From Sphaerulina vaccinii (taxonomy: Eukaryota > Ascomycota > Dothideomycetes > Mycosphaerellales > Mycosphaerellaceae), in NCBI GenBank assembly GCA_022570795.1, contig JAKUDP010000004.1, positions 2,232,001-2,296,000 on the forward strand: a stretch of DNA of 64,000 bases, read 5' to 3'. Shown here piece after piece: positions 21,129-30,961 of the stretch. The translations under genes were made by a program, and so were the position numbers. Within the stretch, counting starts at the first letter, position 1. Each line of letters begins with the position of its first letter. The notes below the pieces were generated by a model. The model was given only the letters and a program-made list of their open reading frames with translations. It was not told the DNA's origin and searched no databases.

Positions 21129-22139
21129 ATGCCTCCATACTACGGTCGAGGATCTAAAACTCCCTGGGCTCGTAGATGTCGCCAGGACTACAAGGATGCC
21201 TGCTCAGATCAATCAATGTCGACCACAAAGCGTCCTCATGGGAACAATCAATGGGTAATAGAAGACCTCATGGCGTACAAGCGTCAGCGACTGCCACCAA
21301 CGCCGCCACAGGACACACCAAAGCGTGGCGTGCACTACTCTCAAATTACCGGGCGGTCTCCAGCACTTCCAGATGACCAGAGTCCCGCGCTTCACGCTAA
21401 GGCTCCATCTCATGATCCTATCGATGTAGAGATAGATGCCATGATCGCGGATGCTAGCACAGCACACGCTCCCTGCAACTTCGACGATCAGGCAGAAGGC
21501 ACAGTCTGTCATCTTCACGACCATTCAGCTGTAGGCACGACTGGTGAAAGCTCGGGTGAAGATACAGCCCACGCAACTGCTCAGCACAGCACGTGTAACG
21601 AGTCAAACGACACCAGCCTTAATCACTCGTCCACTGCATCCACTGCTGGCACCAATGATACAGACTCTTTTCGAGAAGGCGACCCCGACCAGGCAGGTCA
21701 ATCAAGTTCATCAGTCAACAACACAGAACAGGACGCCAAGTATACCGCATCTCAACTCGATGCAGCGGCAGAACTTGCGTCAAAGCAAGTGCCATTACGA
21801 GCCAAGCTGTGGTTTCCAGCGCCTGAGCTATACCCGGACGTCTTCAAGCCGTCTGTATGCCAGGACTTCAAGGACTTGCTCACTCAGATAGATGTCTTCA
21901 GAGCATCTCGCGGTCCTGATACCCAATCCAGGTTCGTCAAGGTTATCCTGGTAGAGATTTACGACCGCAATGGTCGGCGGACACGTTTACGCATTTTGAA
22001 CAACGACCACCTAGGTCAGGATGCCTTCGAGGAGCTCGTGGAGGAAGTCTCTGCTCTGGAGAGTTCGGCCAACGACGGAGAAAGGCGGAGTACCGTCGAC
22101 TTGATTGTGGAGTGGGAGGAGCCCGGAGATGTACAATGA
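21129..22139 (+). CDS. Hypothetical protein, unrecognised
   Basis: Single frame of 336 residues. I do not recognise the family. The N-terminus is basic (KRQRLPPTPPQDTPKRG near residues 53-67, which could be a nuclear localisation signal). The middle (about 90-215) is low-complexity, rich in Ser, Thr, Asp and His, and probably disordered. The last 120 residues look folded: LRAKLWFPAPELYPDVFKP, then FVKVILVEIYDRNGRRTRLR and an acidic tail ending VEWEEPGDVQ. The start may be further in, at the methionine of MSTTKRPHGN or MAYKRQRLP. It lies about 350 bases upstream of the argininosuccinate synthase gene, with no evident link. Confidence 0.55.
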   Translation: MPPYYGRGSKTPWARRCRQDYKDACSDQSMSTTKRPHGNNQWVIEDLMAYKRQRLPPTPPQDTPKRGVHYSQITGRSPALPDDQSPALHAKAPSHDPIDVEIDAMIADASTAHAPCNFDDQAEGTVCHLHDHSAVGTTGESSGEDTAHATAQHSTCNESNDTSLNHSSTASTAGTNDTDSFREGDPDQAGQSSSSVNNTEQDAKYTASQLDAAAELASKQVPLRAKLWFPAPELYPDVFKPSVCQDFKDLLTQIDVFRASRGPDTQSRFVKVILVEIYDRNGRRTRLRILNNDHLGQDAFEELVEEVSALESSANDGERRSTVDLIVEWEEPGDVQ

Positions 22140-22488
22140 TGTGAGGTGAGGATGTCATGTTGAAATTTCTCACAGCTCGAGCTTCTCGCATTCGAGAACG
22201 CGTAGCGCGAGACTCCGCAGTTCGGAGGGGCCATCAGAGTGAACACTTCACTTGGCAGCCGCTAGCCAATAGATAGCGCTACTGCGGACCCACTCAGATA
22301 AGACCAGGTTCAGTCATCCTTGATGCAGGTTGCAGGTGAGCTTTTGAAAAAGTTGTCTTGAAAACTCTCTCAATCACAACAAACCATTGACTTGACACAA
22401 ACTCCCCAAAAACTACCAGCAGCTGCAGAATCAGTTGCTATACTCAACAACTCTCTTCAGTATATTCCCACATCACAACACAGCCAAG
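22140..22488 (+). promoter_or_regulatory. Promoter region of argininosuccinate synthase
   Basis: This 349-base gap precedes the arginine gene. A CCAAT box (GCCAATAG) is visible near 22265. I looked for the TGASTCA site expected for a Gcn4/CPC1-type general amino-acid control factor and found only a partial match (TTGACTTG near 22388). Confidence 0.4.
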
Positions 22489-23877
22489 ATGAGCAAGGGA
22501 AAGGTCTGCTTGGCCTACTCTGGCGGTCTGGACACCAGCTGTATCCTCAAGTACCTTTTGGTGAGTACAAATAGCCATTGAGCAGACAAGACATCTACAA
22601 AACAGCCTGCTAACAATCTCTACAGGACCAGGACTATGAGGTGATCTGCTTCATGGCCGATGTTGGTCAAGAGGAGGACTTCGAGGCCGCAAAGGAGAAG
22701 GCGCTCAAGATCGGTGCAACTAAGTGCTACATCGAGGACATTCGCCGCGAGGTACGAATAAACCTCACATGGAAGATATGAGTCACACTAACGACATTGT
22801 CACCAGTTCGTCGAGGAGCTCTGCTTCCCCGCGATCGCTTGCAATGCCATCTACGAGAACGTCTACCTCCTCGGAACATCCCTCGCCCGCCCAGTCATCG
22901 CTCGCGCCCAAGTCGCCGTGGCCCAAAAGGAAGGCTGCTTCGCAGTCTCCCACGGCTGCACAGGCAAGGGTAACGACCAGGTCCGTTTCGAACTCGCATT
23001 CTACGCCCTCCAGCCAACCATCAAGGTCATCGCACCTTGGCGTGATCCAGTCTTCTACGAGCGCTTCAAGGGCCGACAAGATCTCCTCGAATATGCTGCA
23101 GAGAAGGGCATTCCAGTCAGCAGCACAAAGAGCAAGCCTTGGTCAATGGATGAGAATCTGGCACACTGCAGCTACGAAGCTGGTATCTTGGAGGACCCAA
23201 ACACTGAAGCTCCCGCGGATATGTGGAAGTTGACTGCTGATCCTACCAAGGCCCCTGACTCACCAGAGGACTTCACTCTCACTTTTGAGAAGGGTCTTCC
23301 AGTCAAGCTTGAGTATGAGAACGGCAAGAAGAGCGTCACCGACCCAGTCGAACTCTTTTTGACTGCCAACGCCATTGCTCGCAAGCACGGTGTCGGACGT
23401 ATCGACATCGTCGAGAACCGCTTCATTGGTCTCAAGTCTCGAGGCTGCTACGAGACTCCAGGTCTCACAATGCTCCGTGGAGCTCACGTTGATCTCGAGG
23501 GTCTGGTCATGGATCGCGAAGTTCGTGCTCTTCGTGACCAGTTCGTCACATTCCACTACGCCAAGATCCTCTACAACGGACTCTACTTCTCCCCAGAGCG
23601 TGAGTTCCTCGAGGACAGCATCAAGAGCAGTCAGCAGAAGGTCAACGGCAGTGTGCGATGCCGTGTCTTCAAGGGCATGTTCAGCTGTGTTGGACGTTGG
23701 TCGGATACCGAGAAGCTCTATGATGCCTCTGAGTCTTCCATGGACGAGATCGGTGACTTCGCTCCTTGCGATACTACTGGCTTCATCATGGTCAATGCTA
23801 TTCGCATCAAGAAGTACGGAAATGCTAAGGAGGCGGCTGGCCAGTCTTTGGTTAAGCAGCACAAGGTCTCTGTCTAG
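22489..23877 (+). CDS. ARG1: Argininosuccinate synthase
   Basis: Three exons, 22489-22560, 22626-22751 and 22807-23877, with introns of 65 and 55 bases (both phase 0), encode 422 residues, close to the usual 400-420. The N-terminus [20 protein letters not shown] holds the SGGLDTS pyrophosphate-binding loop at about residues 11-17. Later family blocks include [26 protein letters not shown] and [14 protein letters not shown]. The enzyme joins citrulline and aspartate using ATP to form argininosuccinate, the penultimate step of arginine synthesis, in the cytosol. The protein looks intact with all catalytic blocks present. The gene is a solid housekeeping anchor for frame and codon use in the window. 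Confidence 0.98.
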
Positions 23878-24348
23878 AGCAGACGTTGATCTTACGATAC
23901 ACCTCTCTGACAGTCCTTGAATGTCGCCCCATCTTGGCTTACTGAAGTAGATGGGAGTGGATACAAGGCACTACGGAGAACACGATACGATTGAGCGAGC
24001 AATCCATTCAGTTGGCTATGCTATGCTTGCGTTCAGCTTGGAGTCAGGAGTCTTACACACATGCAGCTGTAGGCTAGATTCGAGCATGTTACAATGATAC
24101 CACAAAAGGCGTTGGATTGGATTCGACAAACATATCAAACCTCTCTTCCTCCATTTTGTGAAGCAATTCGGGAAATCTCGGACTGTCAAGACCCTTGTCA
24201 CTCTCGCCGCGTGCTGACCACATGCCAATCGCCTCTTTCCTTAGCGTCATTGCGTCTCTTCTTCTTCGACTTCATAAAACTACTCCTGTGCGCCACTGCA
24301 TGTTCTGACTCTGTTCTTCCATCGCATACACGAAGCGATACTGCAGAT
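23878..24348. other. Intergenic between two plus-strand genes
   Basis: About 470 bases holding the 3' end of ARG1 and the promoter of the heme lyase gene. I see no gene in it. Confidence 0.5.
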
Positions 24349-25419
24349 ATGGGCTGGTTCTGGGCAGATACGACAGCAACAGCTCCTCATCCCATTCCTT
24401 CACGAGCAGATGCGCGACCACCGGTATGTCTTCTATCTATCCCATATCGTCACAAAGATCTATGCTGATGACAGTATCTATAGCCATCATGTCCAATGCA
24501 CAACAAGCTCCCACCGCCACCACCTTCTCCTGCCGATCGGTCCAGCGCCTGTCCCGTCAAACACAACACCAGCGCATCGACAACTCCCGCAGCAATGAAC
24601 CCTTCCACTCCCATCTTTCCTCCCGAACCGACGAAGAGCACACCTTCCTACATATCTAAGCTCAATCCTCTCAACTACATGCCCTCCAATCTCGCGAATA
24701 CTCGCGAACACGCCGAACAATCCATCTCTCTACCTCTAGACCGCGAAGCCTCAACCATACCCAGAGGAGATGGCCAAGGCAACTGGGAGTACCCTTCGCC
24801 GCAACAAATGTACAATGCAATGTTAAGGAAGGGTTACACAGACACGCCAGCCGAACATGTAGAGTCTATGGTCGCTGTTCATAACTTTTTGAATGAGGGA
24901 GCTTGGGAGGAGATAAGAGGTTGGGAAGGTCGATTCAGCTCCGGTCTAGCTTCGGGTTGGTCGAAATGCGTGAAAGGAGAAGAAGGGTATGAAAAACTCG
25001 CTATACTCGAAAGACTAAGGGTAAGAGGACGAGAAGCAGAACTCATGACCCACGAACCTGAGCTCGTAAGATTCGAAGGTCGCCCATCAGACATGACTCC
25101 TAAAGCTGCTATGCTTAGCTTCATGAGCAGGATCTGGCCGAGCGAATTTCCGAACAATCCACCTTTTGACCGGCATGATTGGTTTGTGAGGAGGAAGGGT
25201 CCGCAAGGGCAGGAGAAGGAGGTGAGATATGTTATTGATTATTATAGTGGACCGCCTGAGCCGACTGGAGAGCCGGTCTTCTATTTGGATGTTAGGCCGG
25301 CTGTGGATGGGCCTACAAGTGCTGCGGAGAGGGTTATGAGGTGGGGAGGAGATGTCTGGTGGAGAGCTAGTGGAGGGAGTGTGAGGGAGGAGTTGGCGAG
25401 GGCGCAGGGGAGAAAGTGA
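24349..25419 (+). CDS. CYC3: Holocytochrome c synthase (cytochrome c heme lyase)
   Basis: Exons 24349-24423 and 24484-25419, joined over a 60-base intron in phase 0, encode 336 residues. The short first exon gives [20 protein letters not shown], a start I associate with fungal members of this family. Two heme-regulatory Cys-Pro motifs follow early in exon 2 (SCPMHNK and ACPVKH). The body has family blocks [30 protein letters not shown] and YVIDYYSG. The enzyme attaches heme covalently to apocytochrome c in the mitochondrial intermembrane space. The class also contains a cytochrome c1-specific paralogue (CYT2), which I cannot fully exclude. Without the first exon, a start at 24496 would lose the first motif's Cys-Pro context. 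Confidence 0.92.
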
Positions 25420-26036
25420 TATGGTGCGGAGCAGTGTATGATTGTGTCAGTTGGAGTTTTCATGGAAAGCGAGGAGTTTGGCGTTTTGTGATTGTGATTA
25501 TGATCGTGGGACACTGTATAGTTTGTACTCAACTCAAGAGTGTATGATTGTGGAAAGGTGGTAGTAAGGTAGTGCATAATGAATGCTCGTCATGCCTTCA
25601 GGCCTTCTGGCAATCCCTTCACCATGCTATCAAGAATGCCGTCCTGATTTAAGTCTAGATGGGTTCGCCCAGATGCAAGTCTTTGCGAAGCAGGGGAAGG
25701 AGATGCGAAAACGCGCCTCGTAGACGATACAGGCGTGCCCTGTGACTAATCTCAGTGCGCAGCAGTGTAGCTTCCAGCCGCTCCCACTCATTGCGACCCG
25801 AAATGGTGGCAAAATGGAGCATTTCTCAACACAGCAAGAGCTCGAGCCGATGTCCTCTCCTTGCCACTCCTCCACCCCAGTCGCGGTTCGGGCCTTTCTT
25901 CTTGCGATCATCGCTATCATAATGTCAGTATACAACAACGAGACTAGCAACTCAATGCAACTCACAGCTCACTCAGTCTTCCCGGCTAACAGACTGGTTG
26001 TGGTGGTTTGACACGTACTGTCCCTCCCCTGCCTTG
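25420..26036. other. Convergent intergenic region, no gene seen
   Basis: About 620 bases between the 3' ends of the heme lyase (+) and the first RING gene (-). An 89-residue plus frame at 25742-26011 has no domain and is probably chance. Confidence 0.45.
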
Positions 26037-26128
26037 TCATGTCCTGCCTAGGACGTGCAGGTTCACGTTTCCGTCTTCGTTGCCATCTTCTCGCAACTCG
26101 AGCTCCATTACTCCATCACGCCGGTCAA
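26037..26128 (-). pseudogene. Shifted-frame C-terminal tail of RING paralogue 1
   Basis: Beyond the stop of paralogue 1, the other frame stays open to 26037 and reads DRRDGVMELELREDGNEDG, an acidic tail. It continues the homology with paralogue 2 and is therefore probably the original C-terminus. Confidence 0.55.
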
Positions 26129-26704
26129 TCACCACCTGATCATCCCAGATCCCAGCTTCGATAGCAATCTCATAGGCTCGAGTCTCGAACCGAGGGCAGC
26201 AAAGAATTCGGTCAGTCTGTCCTCGAGAACTCCATGCCGATGTCCGCCGATATACCTGAGCGGCCACCCTGAGATGAAGTCGCGGCGGTGGGTATCCTCA
26301 GCAAAGTACTCGGTCAGGAACGCGATGTGTTCGTTGCGGTTGTCGGTGTCGTAGGTCACACCTCTGAAGACGCCGTGTGTGAACCAGTATCGACAGCTGT
26401 GCTCTACTAATGAGCTGTTGCAAGCGTCGTTGAGTCCTTCGGATATTTGGATTTCGACGAGAAGCTCGCGCATGTGCTCGCCGTCTAGCGCGATCAGGAG
26501 GCCTTTTGAAGGGACTGGCTTTTCGTATAGGGTTTGGCGGCATGTCGGGCAGTCGTTGTGGTCTTTAACCCAGGATTTGAGGCACTCGAGGCAGAAAACA
26601 TGTCTGCAGTCTGTGGAGGTGGCTTCAGTGATGGAGGTGAGGCAAATCGGGCATTCTGCTGCTTCGAGTTCGGAGAGGTATGCTTCTTTCGATAGCAATA
26701 CCAT
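26129..26704 (-). CDS. RING-finger protein, paralogue 1 (frameshifted C-terminus)
   Basis: Frame of 191 residues from an ATG at 26702-26704. The N-terminus holds a C3HC4 RING: CPICLTSITEA, CRHVFCLECLKSW and CPTCRQTLY, all zinc ligands present (C18, C21, C33, H35, C38, C41, C52, C55, approximate). RING proteins usually act as E3 ubiquitin ligases. The next gene at 27201 is a paralogue with the same layout. Comparison shows that the last about 15 residues here (after FFAALGSR) do not match, whereas another frame (26037-26190) encodes FETRAYEIAIEAGIWDDQ, matching the paralogue's LELKAVQMALEEGVWDGQ. So a one-base change near 26190 truncates the protein, or the assembly lacks a base in a C run. 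Confidence 0.82.
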   Translation of the reverse strand: MVLLSKEAYLSELEAAECPICLTSITEATSTDCRHVFCLECLKSWVKDHNDCPTCRQTLYEKPVPSKGLLIALDGEHMRELLVEIQISEGLNDACNSSLVEHSCRYWFTHGVFRGVTYDTDNRNEHIAFLTEYFAEDTHRRDFISGWPLRYIGGHRHGVLEDRLTEFFAALGSRLEPMRLLSKLGSGMIRW

Positions 26705-27200
26705 CGTGGTGGAAGGCGTTAAAGGTGGATGTACCGACTGTGACTATGATAAGTTGTCGTGAGATGTGTGTTTCTCGATGTCGGTAAGAAAGAGAAAGTT
26801 GTGGTTGCGAGAAGTGAACGAAGCTGTGGGTGGCGAACAGTAGCGTCCGCTAAAGCCTTTTCGAGGTACGTGCACGAATTGTTTGCGTTGCTGACGCCTC
26901 AGGCTCGGTAGCTGGCTAACAGCGTACATGTATAGTATAGAAGAGGCAGTGGAAGAACAGTATAGAAGAGGGACAACATCGAAGAAAAGGAGATGGAGAC
27001 GATCAACATGTTTCGCGATACCTCCTATCTTTCTGCCAATTTGTTGTAACAACAGAACGCATTGATTAGCCAACTACAGCTCCTGTCAAAAACATCCGTC
27101 TCGCCCTCTTCCTTGCCTTTCGCGCTCAGCCTGTCGTACTCTCACTGGCAAATACGTCAGTCCATAGCAAAGAAATTGGCGTTCGAACAGGACTCACGCT
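26705..27200. other. Intergenic between RING paralogues
   Basis: About 500 bases containing the promoter of paralogue 1 and the 3' region of paralogue 2. I see no gene. Confidence 0.45.
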
Positions 27201-27833
27201 CTAGCCTCTATGACCATCGTATGGCAACCTGTAGATCCCGTGCTCATCGCATCGCTTCTGGCCATCCCAAACACCCTCCTCAAGTGCCATTTGAACAGCC
27301 TTAAGCTCGAGTTGAGGATACTCTGTGAAGAAGTTTACAAGCGTGTGTTCAATTGACCATCGAGTTGGTTCGGTGCCAGAAACACCAGTGAATGTTGAAG
27401 TTATTGGTCTCTCCGAACGATCAACCACGAACGTGTATCGAAGATCTTGCGCATCTCTGTATGCCTCGAACCATGATGCGTCGTGGTTGGGCTCGTGAAG
27501 CGTGTTAAGCAGTTGAGACATGTATTCGCCGTTCAGGGAGATTGAGTCAGGAACTTGGGAGTCATCGTAGGCGATGTCCTCGAAGTCGTCGTAGATGTCG
27601 TCTTCGTCGCTCTCGTCGCTGAATTCGTCATCCTCGCTGTCGCTCTCTTCCTCGAATAGGACTCCGCGGCAAGTTGGGCAGGTGTTGTTCTGGTTGAGCC
27701 ATGTTGTGAGGCATTCGAGACAGAATATGTGGCGACACGTGGTTTGCGTTGCCTCCTCGACCTTGTTGTAGCAGATTGGGCAGTCTGCATGCTCGAGCTC
27801 TGTCATGAACTGGTCTCTGGTCGGGAGTGCCAT
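27201..27833 (-). CDS. RING-finger protein, paralogue 2
   Basis: Single intact frame of 210 residues. The C3HC4 RING at the N-terminus reads CPICYNKVEEA, CRHIFCLECLTTW and CPTCRGVLF, with the same spacing as paralogue 1. It is followed by a strongly acidic, Ser/Asp/Glu-rich linker (about residues 63-95) that paralogue 1 lacks, then a shared C-terminal domain containing NGEYMSQLLNTLHEP and VNFFTEYPQLELKAVQM. A function as E3 ubiquitin ligase is the family expectation; substrate and partners are unknown. The two genes share orientation and lie about 500 bases apart, which indicates local duplication. Confidence 0.88.
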   Translation of the reverse strand: MALPTRDQFMTELEHADCPICYNKVEEATQTTCRHIFCLECLTTWLNQNNTCPTCRGVLFEEESDSEDDEFSDESDEDDIYDDFEDIAYDDSQVPDSISLNGEYMSQLLNTLHEPNHDASWFEAYRDAQDLRYTFVVDRSERPITSTFTGVSGTEPTRWSIEHTLVNFFTEYPQLELKAVQMALEEGVWDGQKRCDEHGIYRLPYDGHRG

Positions 27834-28224
27834 CTTGCTAGAGGTGTTCTAGCTGTTGTGGGTATCGTGAGCTGCTGTATGGCTTCGGTACATTTGGATA
27901 TTTCTGTAGTGCAGAAGGATTATAAGATGTGTAGTAGTGACTTATACGAAGGGAAGTGTGGTAAAAGAAAGTGAAGGCCGCTCGAAAACGACACATCTCT
28001 ATGCGACACGACAAGCGTCGCGCAAGTGAAGGTCATCATGGAAAGTTGATATAGCATATGGTATGGGAAGAGTGCTTATATGCTAGGGAGCGCTCATGCT
28101 GAACCTTTGTCTCAGACGTGGACAAAGATACGGCGAGACCATAGTCGTTCGAAGGTCTCATTGCCAGAATATGCCATCTCTTCACTCGCGCTTGTTTCAG
28201 GCGTCTTCTGCCTCAACTCCAATG
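27834..28224. other. Intergenic, no gene seen
   Basis: About 390 bases upstream of RING paralogue 2, probably its promoter. An 81-residue plus frame overlaps it and the RING start, but has no domain. Confidence 0.45.
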
Positions 28225-28772
28225 TCATGCCATCGCGATGTTCAGCCCATCGGCAGTGATGTATTCTGTGACAGCCACTGACTTCAGCTTATTGAGACGT
28301 CGGAGGCCGATTCCGAGTGCAAGGTCACTGTCGCGCGAAGAAAAATAGTGTATACCACGTTCCTTGGTCAGGCTTTGGTACAGCATGAAGCTTAAATGAG
28401 CGTCTGGAATGGACAAATCTTTGGCTCCAGCACGCGTGCAGTACGCGCTGAGTGAGCCGATATGTTCGCTCATATCATCCTCCGCCCTACGAAGACGACA
28501 CTATCGACGTGCTGGGAGAAGAACGTAGAGTTCGCGATGCGCTTGAAGTTGCGGAGGGAGGTCTTTGTTGGGCTGACGTAGAGAATGTGGATGCTCTCCT
28601 TGATTGAGCTGGCCAAAGTGTCCGATTGATCTTTCGCGAAGACAGCTCGAAGCTTCAGCTTATTGCCTAGGTCGAGGTTGTCGGTAATGCGCTTCAAGAC
28701 CTCTCAGTTCCACCCTCTGGTAAAGTAGTCCTTGCTCTTCGCCGCTTCTGGCGCCTCGGTGCTGGTCGCCAT
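28225..28772 (-). pseudogene. Broken F-box-family-like gene
   Basis: Three minus-strand pieces line up as parts of one protein. From an ATG at 28770-28772 the frame reads MATSTEAPEAAKSKDYFTRG, meets a TGA, then continues in the same frame as LKRITDNLDLGNKLKLRAVF and TSLRNFKRIANSTFFSQHVD up to VVFVGRRM and a stop at about 28470. The next frame then continues LSFMLYQSLTKERGIHYFSS and LRRLNKLKSVAVTEYI down to 28225. This is the style of the C-terminal half of a common fungal F-box-associated family (leader, 'SxHV' block, then a 'LxxLxxLxSVxV' block). One nonsense codon and one single-base frameshift separate the pieces. The F-box itself is missing. Family assignment is tentative. Confidence 0.55.
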
Positions 28773-29024
28773 GCTCGAGTTGAGCTGCGAAGTGGAGGAT
28801 CAGGCTGTTGTTTGGTGCACTGCTATTGCGAGTGTAGTTGTGAAGATATCCAATCGTGCTGGTAAGCTCGGTGCGATCTGGAAGTTGTTTTGAGCACCCA
28901 GAAGTGCGGCAGCCATTGTTATGGCGACGCACAATGGGCGTTTCAGGAAGCTTGCATTCACTGCCAAGAGCCACCCAGTTGCTGCCTGATCCTGATATCA
29001 CTCGATCACAACAGTGGCTAGAAC

Positions 29025-30653
29025 TCAAGAAACTCTGCAGAGCCCGAGCAACTCTTGTGGTGAAGTCGAGATCCACAACGCGAGCCGTCTTCGCGAGTCG
29101 CTCCGTGCTCGCCATAGATTAGCTCCTAGCGAGTCCTTGTGCATTTGTATCTCCTCGTACACGACCTTTCGCGCGCGTCGTGCAGATACCGGCAATTCAT
29201 TAAACAACCACTTTTCGAGGTCTACGATATCCTTCTTCTGAGCTTCACATAGCTCCTCCAACCTCATAATGTCTTGCTGAAACCAGTCCCGAGGAGTCTC
29301 CAGGTTGATTGGGAATGAATTGTATTGTTCTGGGTAGAGCGCTTTGGCTTCACTCTCGGCCGCCTTGAATGCTCGCTGCAAGACTTTCCTTCTTCCTGCG
29401 CGGTGGCGAGGGTGGCTGTAGTCATCGCGCCAAACCGCTTCGAGCCAAGACCGCAGATGTTCGACTTCATGCAGTAACATACTTTCAGGACTCAGACAGT
29501 CGCTCGAAGGACACAGCCGTCTGGCCTCAGCTTCTGCACGTTCGAGCTCCTCGACATGGCGGAGCCGACGACGGGTCACCTTCCAGAGCTCGAATTGCGC
29601 AAGCCATAGGTCGTCCTGACTCGTGGCCAATGTGACTTGTTCCAAGGCTTGCATTACCTCGCGTGCTGCGAACTCCTCCCAGGTTTGATACTTCTCGACC
29701 TCGTGCAGGGGCTCGTTGAGCTGATATCTTGCGCTCTCCCGAGCTTGATATCGTACCAGAGATACGTCAAAGGCATCACCGTCAAAAGCATCAGGCCATC
29801 CTGCTTTCTGATAAAGCACCTTGATCGCATCATAGTCCCATGCTTCCAGGCCATTGTCGATGTCGTCTCCAGGAATGAGGTCCAGATTTCGGTACCAGCG
29901 TACCATGTCTCTGAGGAAGTCTGCAGCTGATCGGCCCGGAATGTGCTCTATCGAGTTCCGGTTGCTGGATGTGCGCCAAGGCGTATGAACGTCCTTCAAT
30001 GCAGGATCGCGACTCTGCTCATCTAGCTGGTCTACAACCTTGATTATGTCTGCACCTTCGTCAGATCAGTCTGTAGAGGCTGATTGAGAGACCATACCTT
30101 GCTTTGAGTCGTAGATTATGACAGCCTCGTGGTTGCCCATTGCTGTCAGAGGAGTAGTCCAAGGCTGTATGTATGGCAGGTTCTGTTCCATAGGGTCGTC
30201 TGAGTAGCAGTCTGGACCACAGTCTTGCCAACCAGAATAGAATGGATCTCGACCAAGGTATATATCTTCGATGTCCCGAAAGTCAGCCATTTGGCCTCCA
30301 AATGCGAAGCCATGCTGCCCTGCTTCAGAAACATTGACGTATGGCAGAATTTGGTAGAGGTAAATTATAGATGTGGCGATATCTTGCTCCTGGCAGAATT
30401 CAATGTCGATTTCATGTGGTCCAGTCTCTACCCCCACGGGATCCAAGTAGCGCATGTCTCCCAAGATCTGATACACTTCCAGGAGAAGGTCCGCCACTGT
30501 GTGCAGCTTTAGTCGCTGAGCATCGCTGAGCTGGTCTCCGAGGGATGTGCGACTTTCTACTGCTGCTATTCCCGGAGCAGGTCGCCACGGTCTCCGATAT
30601 GCTGAGACGACACAACTGAAAGACAGCATAAGAAGGCCAATCCCCAATTTCAT
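29025..30653 (-). CDS. Secreted protein of unknown family
   Basis: Exon 1 (30098-30653) and exon 2 (29025-30049) join over an intron of about 48 bases; an alternative acceptor 6 bases earlier (exon 2 from 30055) is also in frame. The branch-like CTGAC favours the longer intron. The protein is about 526 residues. Residues 1-18 (MKLGIGLLMLSFSCVVSA) form a signal peptide. The N-terminal third is acidic and aromatic, with CQEQDI, DCGPDCYSDD and AMGNHEAVIIYDS. The rest is helical and charged, with many Trp/Glu/Arg blocks such as AEAEARRLCPSSD and RLEELCEAQKKDIVDLEKWL, suggesting coiled coil. I recognise no enzyme family. The last about 30 residues overlap a different open frame, so the true 3' end is uncertain. 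Confidence 0.68.
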
Positions 30654-30961
30654 CGTGGCTCACTCTGTTTTTCTTGCTGCACCGAAATTCCTGTCTTGAC
30701 CTACCAACTGCCTGCTCGGCTGAGCTCGGTCTGCGTAGCGGCCACAGTCATGACCACTCGCATTGTGGAAGCGTCTGAACAACGCAGAGCGCTCCCAATG
30801 CTGTTGGTAAGGGGAAGTCGGATGTCCAATGTTGTTTGACAAGGGTTCGAAGTCCTGGCATCCTTGCACAAGAAAAGAGGGGAACGCTGAACAGACGAAC
30901 AGAAAAGTCTTCGCACTCTGTGCCCACTCACACCACCAGCCGAGAACGCGCCACCACCATA
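30654..30961. promoter_or_regulatory. Divergent promoter region
   Basis: About 310 bases between the start codons of the secreted protein (-) and the SET/MYND gene (+). The frame of the latter is open upstream to 30836, but the ATG at 30962 begins the recognisable domain. No TATA box is obvious. Confidence 0.4.

Noticed and set aside
23260..23862. 200-residue minus-strand frame
   Set aside because: It is a shadow of argininosuccinate synthase exon 3, produced by its codon bias.
28660..29115. 151-residue minus frame after the secreted protein
   Set aside because: It starts plausibly (MASTERLAKTARVVD) but becomes unlike protein and overlaps both neighbours in other frames; I could not join it by splicing.
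30840..30875. tRNA-like GGTTCGAAGTCC string
   Set aside because: No matching acceptor, D or anticodon stems around it; it resembles a T-arm by chance.
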